The notes beneath the pieces were generated by a model. The model did no database searches, had not been told where the DNA came from, and saw only the letters and a list, made by a program, of their open reading frames with translations. DNA of 52,412 bases from CAYVLA01 sp964549615 [NCBI: uncultured Thermococci archaeon] (GTDB taxonomy: Archaea; CAYQAE01; CAYVLA01), in the NCBI GenBank assembly GCA_964549615.1, contig CAZJVP010000036.1, positions 1-52,412 of the forward strand, in the 5' to 3' direction. Below are positions 9,357 to 16,764 of the stretch, one piece after another (the first letter of the stretch is position 1; the number at the start of each line of letters is the position of its first letter). The position numbers were made by a program, and so were the translations under genes.

Positions 9357-10481
9357 CTACGGCTCGAAGTCCTCGGCGAGCTTTGAAACGAGCTCCATCT
9401 TCCTTATGTCTGCCGTGGGGGGAAGCTCGTCCGAAACTCCGAGGATGAGGTTGGGCGAGAAGGCCTCAAGGACCCTTAGGGCAAAGTCCCTTGTCTGCTT
9501 GTCCGTATATACAGGTATGAACATGACGGCGGGTATGCCGTCCAGAAGGATCTTGTCGCCCATCGCCCGCCTCAGCTCGTCGATCTCCACATCCCCCTGG
9601 GGCTTGGGGGTGGCGGCCTCGATGCCATCGAACTCCAGTTGGCTCAGGAGGGGCAGAAGGGGCTTCATGGCCCCATCGATGTGGATGTGGCAGAACTTGC
9701 CGACTCGGTGGAGTTGTTTGACCCTGCGCTCGTAGTACGGGACGAGGTATCTCTGGAAGAATTTGGGCGAGGCCAGGTTTGCGTCTATGTTCTCCCCGAA
9801 GTTCAGGATCTTCAGCGGGCATCTCACCAGGACCTCGTACATCCCGTCGTCCCACTCCGCGATCGAATCCATGAAGCCCTCGATCTCGGCTTGATGGCGG
9901 TGGAGCTGTATGAAGAAGTTCCTGGCGCCCATGTACTCGACGATCATCTTCTGGAATGGTGACCGGGAGTAGAAGCTCTGGACTACGCCCCTGTCTCCGA
10001 AGGCTGCCTCGGCCTTGGAGTATGCCTCGTCGTCGAACTGGAACTCGGTGTGCTTGAGCACGTATTCCATGACCTTGCAGTCCTGGGGCGTCTTTAGGGG
10101 AAACTCGGTCGGATACCCGCCCCTGGTCTTGGACCTCAGTTTGCCCACGGGTGTCTCGGTGATGGTGATGCGCTCGCCCCCCTCGTCAAAGTGGACGTGC
10201 TTGATGCCGGCATCCGGGTCAATCCTCGTTCTGAACAGGCCGATGTCGAGGACCTCGCCCGGATACCTGGGCGATGCGCGAAGGAGGTCGTAGACCTGCA
10301 GGACGGTCTTCCCGCGGTACTCCGCAGGCACCTCGGGATAGGGCAACTCCCCCTGCCTTATTTCCTCGGGCCGCTTGTTCACTTGGTTTCCGGTGTACCA
10401 GTAACGTATCCTCGGCTGCCAGACGATCCGGTCGATCTTCTTCCTCTGGAACGTCCTCATGATCAATTCACGGAAGTTCAT
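9357..10481 (-). CDS. Uroporphyrinogen decarboxylase-like (URO-D/MtaA fold) protein
   Basis: 374 residues, cytosolic, covering the whole length of the URO-D/COG0407 superfamily: an N-terminal MNFRELIMRTFQRKKIDRI segment typical of the group, and the late barrel strand FCHIHIDGAMKPLLPLLSQL. True uroporphyrinogen decarboxylases belong to heme synthesis, but this sub-branch is common in sugar-use clusters, and members of the corrinoid methyltransferase branch carry a zinc-binding His-x-Cys at the HIHID position. Here that cysteine is absent, so neither a zinc methyltransferase nor a heme role is supported. It lies between GH4 and the sugar isomerase, all on one strand, so a role in sugar-derivative catabolism is inferred. 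A GAAGGT ribosome site precedes the ATG. Confidence 0.78.
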   Translation of the reverse strand: MNFRELIMRTFQRKKIDRIVWQPRIRYWYTGNQVNKRPEEIRQGELPYPEVPAEYRGKTVLQVYDLLRASPRYPGEVLDIGLFRTRIDPDAGIKHVHFDEGGERITITETPVGKLRSKTRGGYPTEFPLKTPQDCKVMEYVLKHTEFQFDDEAYSKAEAAFGDRGVVQSFYSRSPFQKMIVEYMGARNFFIQLHRHQAEIEGFMDSIAEWDDGMYEVLVRCPLKILNFGENIDANLASPKFFQRYLVPYYERRVKQLHRVGKFCHIHIDGAMKPLLPLLSQLEFDGIEAATPKPQGDVEIDELRRAMGDKILLDGIPAVMFIPVYTDKQTRDFALRVLEAFSPNLILGVSDELPPTADIRKMELVSKLAEDFEP

Positions 10482-10569
10482 GGTCTCGGACCTTCTAAGC
10501 CATGCGGCGGGAAAACGCTTGCCACCTGAGTCGGGAGGGCGCGCGCCGCGAATGGTGCAAGAGGAGAAG

Positions 10570-11313
10570 CTATGCCATCCCCCTGGACTCGAAGTACTCG
10601 AAGCTGATTTTGACGCTTTCCAGCGGAGGCCTCTTGCAGGTGTCTTGCTCGACGATGTACCACTGGGTGCCGACCTCTTCGCAGGCCCTAAAGATCGGCT
10701 CGAAGTCGATTATGCCGCGGCCGACCTCGGTGAAGAAGTGGTTCTTGTCCATGTCTTTTATGTGGACCAGGGGGACCCTGCCAGGGTACTTGCGAATGTA
10801 CGTTGCCGGGTCCACGCCTGCGTGCTGGGCCCACATGACGTCGATTTCGGCCATCACGTTCTGGGGATCGGTTCCTTCCAGGAGCCAGTCCATGATGTAC
10901 TTGCCTTTGATCGTCGTAAACTCCTGGGAGTGGTTGTGGTAGTACAGTTGGATTCCGTTCTTCTTCAGCTCCGCGCCAACCGAGTTGGCGTATTCGACCA
11001 TCGCGCGACATCCTGCCTCGTCCGTTGGAAGCTTTCCGTCCGGCAGACAGGGACCCCAGACCGCCTTGCACCCCAGCTCCTTGTTGAACTTGACCAGCTT
11101 CTTCAGGTCCCTCTCGCCCATGTGGTTTCCGGCAAGCTTGAGGCCAAGATCGGCAAGTAGGTCTCTCACCTCCCTGGGCGCCAGCGAGTAAGTCCCTGCG
11201 AGTTCCACTCCAGCATATCCGATCTCGGCCACCTTCTGCAGGGTGCCGGCAAAGTCCTTTGCGCAAAGCTCTCGCAGAGTGTACATCTGAAGGCCAACGG
11301 GGATCTTCTTCAT
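10570..11313 (-). CDS. Sugar phosphate isomerase/epimerase (xylose isomerase-like TIM barrel)
   Basis: About 247 residues. It begins MKKIPVGLQMYTLRE, the standard opening of the AP-endonuclease-2/xylose-isomerase-like superfamily, and keeps the barrel metal ligands: GVELAG early, YYHNHSQEF in the middle, AEIDVMW and PLVHIKDM later, and WYIVEQD near the end. Such proteins move carbonyl groups or invert centres on sugars or inositol derivatives (IolE/IolI-type) using a divalent metal. GGAGG stands 4 and 7 bases before two adjacent ATG codons (11316 and 11313). The gene heads a minus-strand run into the URO-D-like and GH4 genes, consistent with a common catabolic route. The exact substrate is unknown. 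Confidence 0.85.
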   Translation of the reverse strand: MKKIPVGLQMYTLRELCAKDFAGTLQKVAEIGYAGVELAGTYSLAPREVRDLLADLGLKLAGNHMGERDLKKLVKFNKELGCKAVWGPCLPDGKLPTDEAGCRAMVEYANSVGAELKKNGIQLYYHNHSQEFTTIKGKYIMDWLLEGTDPQNVMAEIDVMWAQHAGVDPATYIRKYPGRVPLVHIKDMDKNHFFTEVGRGIIDFEPIFRACEEVGTQWYIVEQDTCKRPPLESVKISFEYFESRGMA

Positions 11314-11524
11314 CATGCTGCCTCCATTGCGTCTTGCGACCAGCGAAGGCCCCGCGGTCGGCTCGCGCTCGAGCCGCAGGATCTTCGGCCCCATGAGCGA
11401 CGAGGGGTTTGATAATGTATCTTACGTTGCAGGGGGACGTTCCAAGCGATCGTCTGGGCAGTGCGGCAACCCGCCTCCCGAGCGCCATTGTCTTCATCCG
11501 TTCCCCCCGGCCTCCGGTGGGAAT

Positions 11525-11532
11525 CTTTATAT
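11525..11532 (+). promoter_or_regulatory. TATA box of the RAM-domain gene
   Basis: CTTTATAT lies about 35-40 bases before the chosen ATG, the spacing expected of an archaeal TFB/TBP promoter with a short leader. Its position also argues against the in-frame ATG at 11531, which overlaps the box itself. Confidence 0.6.
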
Positions 11533-11566
11533 GAGGAAGACCGCCAAAGCTGCGTGGGTTTTCCCC

Positions 11567-11824
11567 ATGGTCTGTGGATACGTGTTCATCAACACCGAAT
11601 TGGGAACAGCCGCAAGCGTAGCCGAGAAAGTCGGGAAGATAAAGGGAATCGAGACCGCGTGCGCCGTGACGGGGGACGTCGACGTGATTGCCCACTTCAA
11701 CGTCAAGGAAGTGTCGGACATCGCCACGGTCGTGGCCGACAAGGTGCACGCCGTAGAGGGGGTGCTGGCAACCCAGACCCTGATCTGCGTCTCGTGCCAC
11801 GGCGAGAAGTGCAAAGTCTGCTAG
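11567..11824 (+). CDS. Stand-alone Lrp/AsnC ligand-binding (RAM) domain protein with cysteine-rich tail
   Basis: About 85 residues. MVCGYVFINTELGTA, VTGDVDVIAHFNV and VEGVLATQTLI are the three signatures of the alpha-beta RAM domain that binds amino acids or other small effectors and forms oligomers. There is no helix-turn-helix, so it cannot bind DNA alone; such stand-alone domains often associate with full Lrp regulators. It ends with CVSCHGEKCKVC, four cysteines and a histidine in twelve residues, which is not part of the usual domain and could hold zinc or respond to redox. Transcribed away from the sugar isomerase gene, so it may tune that divergent block (inference). The start fits the upstream TATA box. 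Confidence 0.85.
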   Translation: MVCGYVFINTELGTAASVAEKVGKIKGIETACAVTGDVDVIAHFNVKEVSDIATVVADKVHAVEGVLATQTLICVSCHGEKCKVC

Positions 11825-11954
11825 CCCTTTTCCTCTCGAGGAGTGTGGCTGATCCAATCAGCCCCGCCAGCTTGCCCCGGAATCTTGACGCTGGGAGCTC
11901 TGCTGTGGTCCTTGTGTGGGGCCGACCAGGCGAGGGCGGGTTCCGGCTCAGATG

Positions 11955-12737
11955 CTAGTGTCTTGATATGAAGTCCTTCACCCAAGCGGCCTGGGCTTGG
12001 TGGCCGTCGATGAGAACGGTGCCCAAGATGGAGTAGCCGGAGATCGTGCCTGCCTTCAGATGGGTCAGGACCTTCTTCCACTGTTGGGCCAAAAGATGCA
12101 TCGACACCGGCGACGCGGTCGGGTAGTCGCGCAGATAGCACCCCATGATGATGGGCTTGTCGGGGAAGATCTCCCTGCAGCGGCGAAGGCCCTCATCCAG
12201 CTTGGGCAGGTCCTGAGCCCTCCAGATCCAAAGGTTGACGACATCGATGTAGGGAGAGTAGGGCATCCAGAATTCATGATCGAGTTCATGTGTGTAGACC
12301 ACGCACCAGAGCTTGAGGTTCCCGTTCCGGCTCTTGAGCGCGCGGTAGATCCCGGCATAGTCCGAGGGAGCGTAGTTCTCCCTCGTGATAAGGCCCTTCA
12401 TGTCGTCGTGGATGGCACCGGTTATGTTGGGGTATCTCACGGATAGTTCGCTGACCGTGCGTGCCTCCTCCCTGACCGATTGCGGCGAAGAGTCCACCCA
12501 ATTGGCGGTTCCGCCGTCCTCGGTGCGGCGCCATTTCCACTTCGAGATGTCGCACACTATCTCCTTCAGGTGCGCCATCTTTCGCATGGCAAGATCGTCG
12601 TTAGGGTGGAACATGTAGCAGGCCCTCTCAAGCCCGAAGTACTCAGCGCCCTCGCCCACGCCGAATATCGAGGGATAGACGCCCGGGTCCAGTCCCTGTC
12701 CTTCCCAGACCCAGCCGAAGTCCTTCATGATTCCCAA
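11955..12737 (-). CDS. Uncharacterised TIM-barrel-like protein
   Basis: 260 residues with no signal peptide or membrane segment. Strand-helix alternation and phrases such as GAIHDDMKGL, LKLWCVVYTHEL, DVVNLWIWRAQDL and KPIIMGCYLRDYP suggest a (beta/alpha)8 glycosidase-like barrel, but I cannot assign a family or catalytic residues with assurance. Many aromatic residues on strand ends would suit carbohydrate binding. The start is TTG 12737, 10 bases after an AGGAGG site; an in-frame ATG at 12728 gives the same protein less three residues. It stands alone between two plus-strand genes, so it has its own promoter. Function unknown. Confidence 0.68.
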   Translation of the reverse strand: MGIMKDFGWVWEGQGLDPGVYPSIFGVGEGAEYFGLERACYMFHPNDDLAMRKMAHLKEIVCDISKWKWRRTEDGGTANWVDSSPQSVREEARTVSELSVRYPNITGAIHDDMKGLITRENYAPSDYAGIYRALKSRNGNLKLWCVVYTHELDHEFWMPYSPYIDVVNLWIWRAQDLPKLDEGLRRCREIFPDKPIIMGCYLRDYPTASPVSMHLLAQQWKKVLTHLKAGTISGYSILGTVLIDGHQAQAAWVKDFISRH

Positions 12738-12772
12738 TTGCCCTGAGCCTCCTGTCCACGACGCTACTCAAG

Positions 12773-12784
12773 GATATGCATATG
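12773..12784 (-). promoter_or_regulatory. TATA-like palindrome upstream of the TIM-barrel-like gene
   Basis: ATATGCATAT is self-complementary and lies about 40 bases before the minus-strand TTG start, the right distance for an archaeal promoter with a leader of roughly 11 bases. A plus-strand role is less likely because the next plus gene starts over 120 bases away. Confidence 0.4.
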
Positions 12785-12908
12785 TGTTTCCGTGAAGTGC
12801 AGCAGCGCGAGCTGGAACCTGACGGCGCGCAACCCAACGCTGATGGTCCGCAGGAAGCTCTACCGCGCCGTCGCGACCACGAGGGCAGCCTAGGTGTTCG
12901 TCTTGATC

Positions 12909-13634
12909 ATGAGGGAGGCAGCCGGGATCATCGGCATCTCTTTGGTCGTGGGGCTCCTTGTGGTCGGGCTGGTGCCCAGAAGGGGGCCAGAGACGGATGT
13001 CAGTATGGTCTCCTCGACGTGTCCGGAGAGGTTCGAGAGATCGGTCGGGTCCAGCCCTGCGCTTTCCTTGGGCCTCGTCGCCAACCGTGACATGGTGCAG
13101 ATGAAGCTCGCCTTTTCCGCGATGGTCGAGGCAAATCCGAAGGCCTGGCTGAGCGAGGCGGGGGCATGGGTCTACGAAGACGATCTTGGGGAAGGCGCCA
13201 CTGGGCTCATTCCGATTGACCTCTGGCTGGAGCAGGCCGCCGTCCGAGGTTTGCAATCTGTCCCGCGGAAAGCGAGCGCGATCGTGAACAACACCGACTA
13301 CGATGCCTACCTTTATGACTTTAGGGACGTGTCGGGCGCTGGGCCGTGCATGGACGTCTTTGCCTTGCTCTTCAGGGACGGAAATCCCAGCAAGGCGTAT
13401 TGGGGATATGCGGATTTCTTCGTTGAGCGCGGCTCCACGATCGAATCCGTGAAGTTGGAGTGTGGGGACAGCTCGGAGCTTTACACGGCCAACCCCAAGG
13501 GCCATGAGCGTTCCATCAAGGATCTGCCGCCAAAGGGTCTTTTCGCCATTGGGCCCCTGTCGGAGGATGAGGAGGTCTTCGTGTCGATGGCTCTCAGGGG
13601 CCATCTTGTGCCGCCAGCCAGAAGCTGGCTTTGA
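12909..13634 (+). CDS. Membrane-anchored exported protein of unknown function
   Basis: About 241 residues. One N-terminal transmembrane segment (IIGISLVVGLLVVGLVP) is followed by a soluble, probably extracellular domain with DTDY/DLWLEQA motifs and a beta-rich second half (DAYLYDFRDVSG, VFALLFRDGNP, YADFFVERGS). I do not recognise the family. The start is uncertain: ATG 12909 is chosen, with GTG 12894 and TTG 12903 also in frame and an AGGTG at 12892 that would suit TTG 12903. Isolated plus-strand gene; its neighbours give no clue to function. Confidence 0.62.
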   Translation: MREAAGIIGISLVVGLLVVGLVPRRGPETDVSMVSSTCPERFERSVGSSPALSLGLVANRDMVQMKLAFSAMVEANPKAWLSEAGAWVYEDDLGEGATGLIPIDLWLEQAAVRGLQSVPRKASAIVNNTDYDAYLYDFRDVSGAGPCMDVFALLFRDGNPSKAYWGYADFFVERGSTIESVKLECGDSSELYTANPKGHERSIKDLPPKGLFAIGPLSEDEEVFVSMALRGHLVPPARSWL

Positions 13635-13749
13635 GCCTGCCGGGCGGAGGTGGACGGCCTGGCCGAGGAGATTTGGATCCTCTCAGCTCTGTAGCTGCCG
13701 GATTCCCCATCACTGTGTTTCTGCTCCTTCATGCGTTCCAGACAAAGCA

Positions 13750-13758
13750 GATATATGG
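13750..13758 (+). promoter_or_regulatory. TATA box of the zinc-ribbon gene
   Basis: GATATATGG is centred about 29 bases before the ATG at 13783, so the transcript should start at or next to the start codon (leaderless). Confidence 0.6.
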
Positions 13759-13782
13759 CAACGCGGCTAGCGGCAATCGTGG

Positions 13783-14115
13783 ATGGCCGATTCTGAAGAC
13801 GCCACTCGACCATACGAGGAAGCCAAGTGCCCAAACTGTGGCCGCGCCATCGAGGAGGAGCAGCTGTTTTGCTCCGCGGAATGCGAGCGGGCGTGGATGA
13901 AGCGGGAGCTAGCAAAGGCGGAGTTTGAAGGGATATTCTTCTGTCCGAGGTGCGGTTCGACCAAGATGACGGTCGTGCTACCTGGGCTGATCTCGACCTG
14001 GAGGTGCAAGGAATGCGGCTACCAGGGCGGGCTGGCGGTCAAGGACGGCGAGATCCGGAACGCGATCCATAGGAAGTTCGAGGAGGCACGGGGGAAGAAG
14101 AAGGGCTCGGCCTAG
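13783..14115 (+). CDS. Small double zinc-ribbon protein (DUF2116-like N-terminus)
   Basis: 110 residues. The first half has CPNCGRAIEEEQLFCSAEC, the DUF2116-type zinc ribbon found in archaeal nucleic-acid or membrane-linked proteins. The second half has CPRCGS and CKECGYQGG, a ribbon like those of transcription factors and ribosomal proteins. The tail is basic (EEARGKKKGSA). Both metal sites look complete. Cytosolic, monocistronic and apparently leaderless. A nucleic-acid or protein-interaction role is likely from the ribbons, but no specific function can be given. Confidence 0.85.
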   Translation: MADSEDATRPYEEAKCPNCGRAIEEEQLFCSAECERAWMKRELAKAEFEGIFFCPRCGSTKMTVVLPGLISTWRCKECGYQGGLAVKDGEIRNAIHRKFEEARGKKKGSA

Positions 14116-14216
14116 TGCGACTCCTCGACGGGGCAACCACTACCGGCGATTCCCATCTTTCATCTCTTGATCTTGTGCCCGTCCCCAGTCTCCATCCTCG
14201 AATGCCGGCCCCCGGG

Positions 14217-14609
14217 CTACCTTCTGATTCTGCCCTCCGCGCAGCGGGCCTTCATCCTCTCCTCGTCCAGGCAGGCAACGAAGAAGAAGAGCAACACGAG
14301 GGCCCCAGCGTAAACAGGGGTCAGATGCACCAGGTATCTCCGCCACAGAACGTACGCAATGGCGGAGAATACGGCAAGCCCCACTAGGAAGACCAACAGG
14401 AGCTGCATGGCAGTCTTCATGGTGGTCTCGGATGACTCCCTGCCGCGAGTTCTCTCCTCTTCGGACCGTTCAGGCATCCGCAGCCCCTCCTGGCGGGCCT
14501 CAAACTCGGTCACGACCGGCTTCCTCCCGATCATCAGACCAAGGAGGGTGAGCACGATGGCGACGGTCGGCACTGCGACGAGTGCAAAAATGCCGATGTC
14601 TACGGACAT
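14217..14609 (-). CDS. Small three-helix membrane protein, unknown function
   Basis: 130 residues with hydrophobic segments at about 5-28, 68-90 and 96-113, separated by a charged loop rich in Glu and Arg (PERSEEERTRGRE). No family is recognised. The ATG is preceded directly by GAGGGTGGAG, a strong ribosome site, and arginine codons are of the AGG/CGG mix seen in neighbours, so I regard it as real. Confidence 0.65.
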   Translation of the reverse strand: MSVDIGIFALVAVPTVAIVLTLLGLMIGRKPVVTEFEARQEGLRMPERSEEERTRGRESSETTMKTAMQLLLVFLVGLAVFSAIAYVLWRRYLVHLTPVYAGALVLLFFFVACLDEERMKARCAEGRIRR

Positions 14610-14647
14610 TCTCCACCCTCATGGGCAGCCAAGGTCTATGGCCAGCA

Positions 14648-14899
14648 TCAGCCGGGTAAGACTACGACGGTGTAGAGGAGCATCCCGAACGCGACGAGCG
14701 CGAACGGGGACGCCCCGCGCAGCAGTCCCGCGCCTGCGCCGATGAGTGCGACCGCGGTGACGGACTCCGCGGCGAGATGGAAGCCCATACGAACAGGTTC
14801 GATCGTGAGCTCCGGCACCTGTCCGGCCGTGATGAAGAACGCCCACTCGGCGACCATGAGGACACCGGTCACGACCGCACGCCAGCCCCCGAACCTCAC
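14648..14899 (-). CDS. Small hydrophobic membrane protein
   Basis: 83 residues, three to four predicted membrane helices (AVVTGVLMVAEWAFFITAG, LAAESVTAVALIGAGAGLL, ALVAFGMLLYTVVVLPG). GTG start with GAGGGG about 8 bases upstream. Codon choice leans to CGT/CGC and GCG, unlike most of the window and like the next minus-strand gene, so the pair may have arrived together from a bacterium (inference). Function unknown. Confidence 0.5.
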   Translation of the reverse strand: MRFGGWRAVVTGVLMVAEWAFFITAGQVPELTIEPVRMGFHLAAESVTAVALIGAGAGLLRGASPFALVAFGMLLYTVVVLPG

Positions 14900-15056
14900 C
14901 CCGAGACCCCCTCGCGCCGGTCAACCGAACGGTCTCGTGCTGAGCGGCGCCGCTCTTCTACCTCACAGAATATCACGCCTTGCGCCGATTCGGGCCACTG
15001 CGCGGCGTCCGCTCCAGCGACGTGTTGGGCCGCCGATCATAACGATCCACTGCGCG

Positions 15057-15734
15057 TCACGGGCCTGATCTACGGAGTCTCAAGCCTATCCAGATGAACG
15101 CGATCGGGGCCAGTATCACTCCTGCGCCCGCGCCGATTGTGCCGAGAGCTTCAACGCGGAGGACAGTGCCCGCCACGATAAGCCAGTAGGCGATCCCCCC
15201 GCCAAAACCCACGACGGAAAGCGGACGCGGCCAACGGTTCGCCTGCAGAGCAAGGGCATTGATGACGAGAAGCCACGCTCCGATCGCGCCATGGGTGATC
15301 CATCCGTGTGGATCGAGGAGGACTAGGTACAGGTTGCCAGCCGTCGCAGCCCTGGTTGCTGCATCTCCCGTCATGTACGTTTCCGCCATGTGAGGAATGA
15401 GGGCAATCTCGCGCAGGTACTGAACCGCAGTGACAGAGTAGCCCAGCATGGCTATGGCTGTCGCCCAGCGGAGCCAGCCTTCGTGGACGGGTCGCAGGAT
15501 GCGGGGTATGGCGATGACAACAGCGAGGCCGAGGATGGCACCAATGACGTTCGCGGAGTACTCAATCATGGCATACGTTGGCACTTCGGCGAATGACTCG
15601 AGGTAGGCGGCAGGATCGCCCCATGTCTGCTGCGCTAGGGGCATGAGCAGGAACGCTACTGCGGAGATGGGAAGCAGTACACCAGAAAGGATCGCGCATG
15701 TGCCGCCCAACTTCGTCAGGCTGCTGTTGACCAT
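15057..15734 (-). CDS. DUF4386-like multi-pass membrane protein
   Basis: About 225 residues with six or more membrane helices (GGTCAILSGVLLPISAVAF, VIGAILGLAVVIAIP, AIGAWLLVINALAL, GAGVILAPIAFIWIGL). The layout resembles the DUF4386 group common in Actinobacteria and Chloroflexi; biochemical role unknown. AGGAGG lies 6 bases before the ATG at 15734, which fixes the start despite a longer open frame. Arginine is written mostly CGC/CGT/CGA rather than AGG, which points to horizontal acquisition together with the small hydrophobic gene downstream. Confidence 0.7.
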   Translation of the reverse strand: MVNSSLTKLGGTCAILSGVLLPISAVAFLLMPLAQQTWGDPAAYLESFAEVPTYAMIEYSANVIGAILGLAVVIAIPRILRPVHEGWLRWATAIAMLGYSVTAVQYLREIALIPHMAETYMTGDAATRAATAGNLYLVLLDPHGWITHGAIGAWLLVINALALQANRWPRPLSVVGFGGGIAYWLIVAGTVLRVEALGTIGAGAGVILAPIAFIWIGLRLRRSGP

Positions 15735-15909
15735 GTGATTCCTCCTGTCCTTGGGCGGGACGCGACCGCTTGGCAGTCTTCCGGCAGGACGGCGACGGGT
15801 CGGCCGCGGCCCAACGGCCTGGAGCTCAGCTGCCGGGCCAGCCAAATTCGCTTTCGGATTGGCCGCTTCTCCCCTGCTGGCCCGGTCAGCTGCAACGAGT
15901 TGATCATAT

Positions 15910-16021
15910 CTTTCAATTTCCTCTCAGTGGGACTTAGGGGTCACTCGTCCATAGGGGTGAACCAGCCCCACATGTTCAGCAACCCTTTCAATTCCCCCTC
16001 AGTGGAACTTAGGGGTCACTC
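15910..16021 (-). CRISPR. Two-repeat, one-spacer CRISPR remnant
   Basis: Two 37-base direct repeats (15910-15946 and 15985-16021) differ at only three positions and flank a 38-base unique sequence. Read on the minus strand, each repeat ends in ATTGAAAG, the hallmark 3' end of many archaeal and bacterial type I/III CRISPR repeats. In that orientation the copy at 15985-16021 is leader-proximal and the other is the terminal copy. No third repeat is visible on either side and there are no cas genes in the window, so this is an orphan mini-array or the residue of a larger one. The match between spacer length and repeat length supports CRISPR over a chance duplication. Confidence 0.75.
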
Positions 16022-16042
16022 CGCGCTTCGGAAGTGCTCTGC

Positions 16043-16053
16043 CTTTTATAAAG
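16043..16053 (-). promoter_or_regulatory. Possible leader promoter of the CRISPR remnant
   Basis: CTTTATAAAAG on the minus strand is a good TATA box. The expected start, 25-30 bases on, falls at the edge of the first repeat. The core is nearly palindromic, so it could instead serve the disrupted acetyltransferase gene on the plus strand. Confidence 0.45.
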
Positions 16054-16147
16054 CTACTGTGAAGATCGGGAAATCGGATCACCCTCTCCTAAGGTCTTCA
16101 CGCCCTTGCGCAATGCAGCATATTCCCGGACATCCCGAATAGGCGCC

Positions 16148-16764
16148 ATGCAGAACCATCTTTTGGGATCCGGCGTCGAGGAGATCAGGGCGTACGAGCA
16201 GGAGTTCCGCTACCCCTTCTATGGCTTCCGCCACGCCTATCCTCCCAGCACCTCGGCCATATGCAGGGACTGCTGGGCATGAACGGATACGATCGCGTCA
16301 GGGGCGAGATCTTCCTCGACTGGCCTCAGTTTGAGCCCATTCGACCCAGCCCAATCGAAGCCGGAATCGAGGTGCAGGTTGAGCTCCGGGAGGGGAAGGG
16401 TGAGATGCTGGGCGTGGAGGTCAGGGCACTGAAGGGCGAGGATCAGGTCGGCTTTTGCGGCTCCATATCCTGCGGGGAGTTCTCCCGCTCACCCGAAGTC
16501 TTCACCGACTCCCTCAGCGTAAAGGATGGTTATCAGGGCCGCGGCTTGGGCAAGCACATCCTCGGCCGCTCGCTGCAGGAGCCTCACAGGATAGAGTGCC
16601 GTAATGCCGCGATCAGCAACGATTGGAACGATCACCGTGCCCTTCTCCTTCATTCCAACTTCGACTGCCATGTCGTTGACTGGGCCTACTGCCTGAGTCG
16701 GCGCTGGCGGACCCGTTGCTCAACCGGCCTAGACGGGATTGCGGCACAGCCAGACGGGGCTTGA
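16148..16764 (+). pseudogene. GNAT-family N-acetyltransferase gene broken by a frameshift
   Basis: From ATG 16148 one frame reads MQNHLLGSGVEEIRAYEQEF, later PPSTSAICRD, then stops at 16280. A second frame continues LLGMNGYDRVRGEIFLDW and includes the acetyl-CoA binding motif in KDGYQGRGLGKHILGRSL and the ISNDWNDHRALLL segment of GNAT enzymes. Inserting a single C after the GAC at 16268-16270 joins them as ICRD-LLGMNGYDR, so one missing base (mutation or assembly error) explains the break. The C-terminus may also be altered: the last 25 or so residues run antisense over the convergent gene and are not GNAT-like. GNAT enzymes acetylate amines from acetyl-CoA; substrate unknown. Confidence 0.7.

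Larger units (their letters stand above)
15735..16147. other. Gene-poor stretch carrying a CRISPR remnant
   Basis: No supported coding region. It holds the ribosome site of the DUF4386-like gene, a two-repeat CRISPR remnant at 15910-16021 and a TATA-like element beside it. The rest shows nothing recognisable. Confidence 0.6.
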
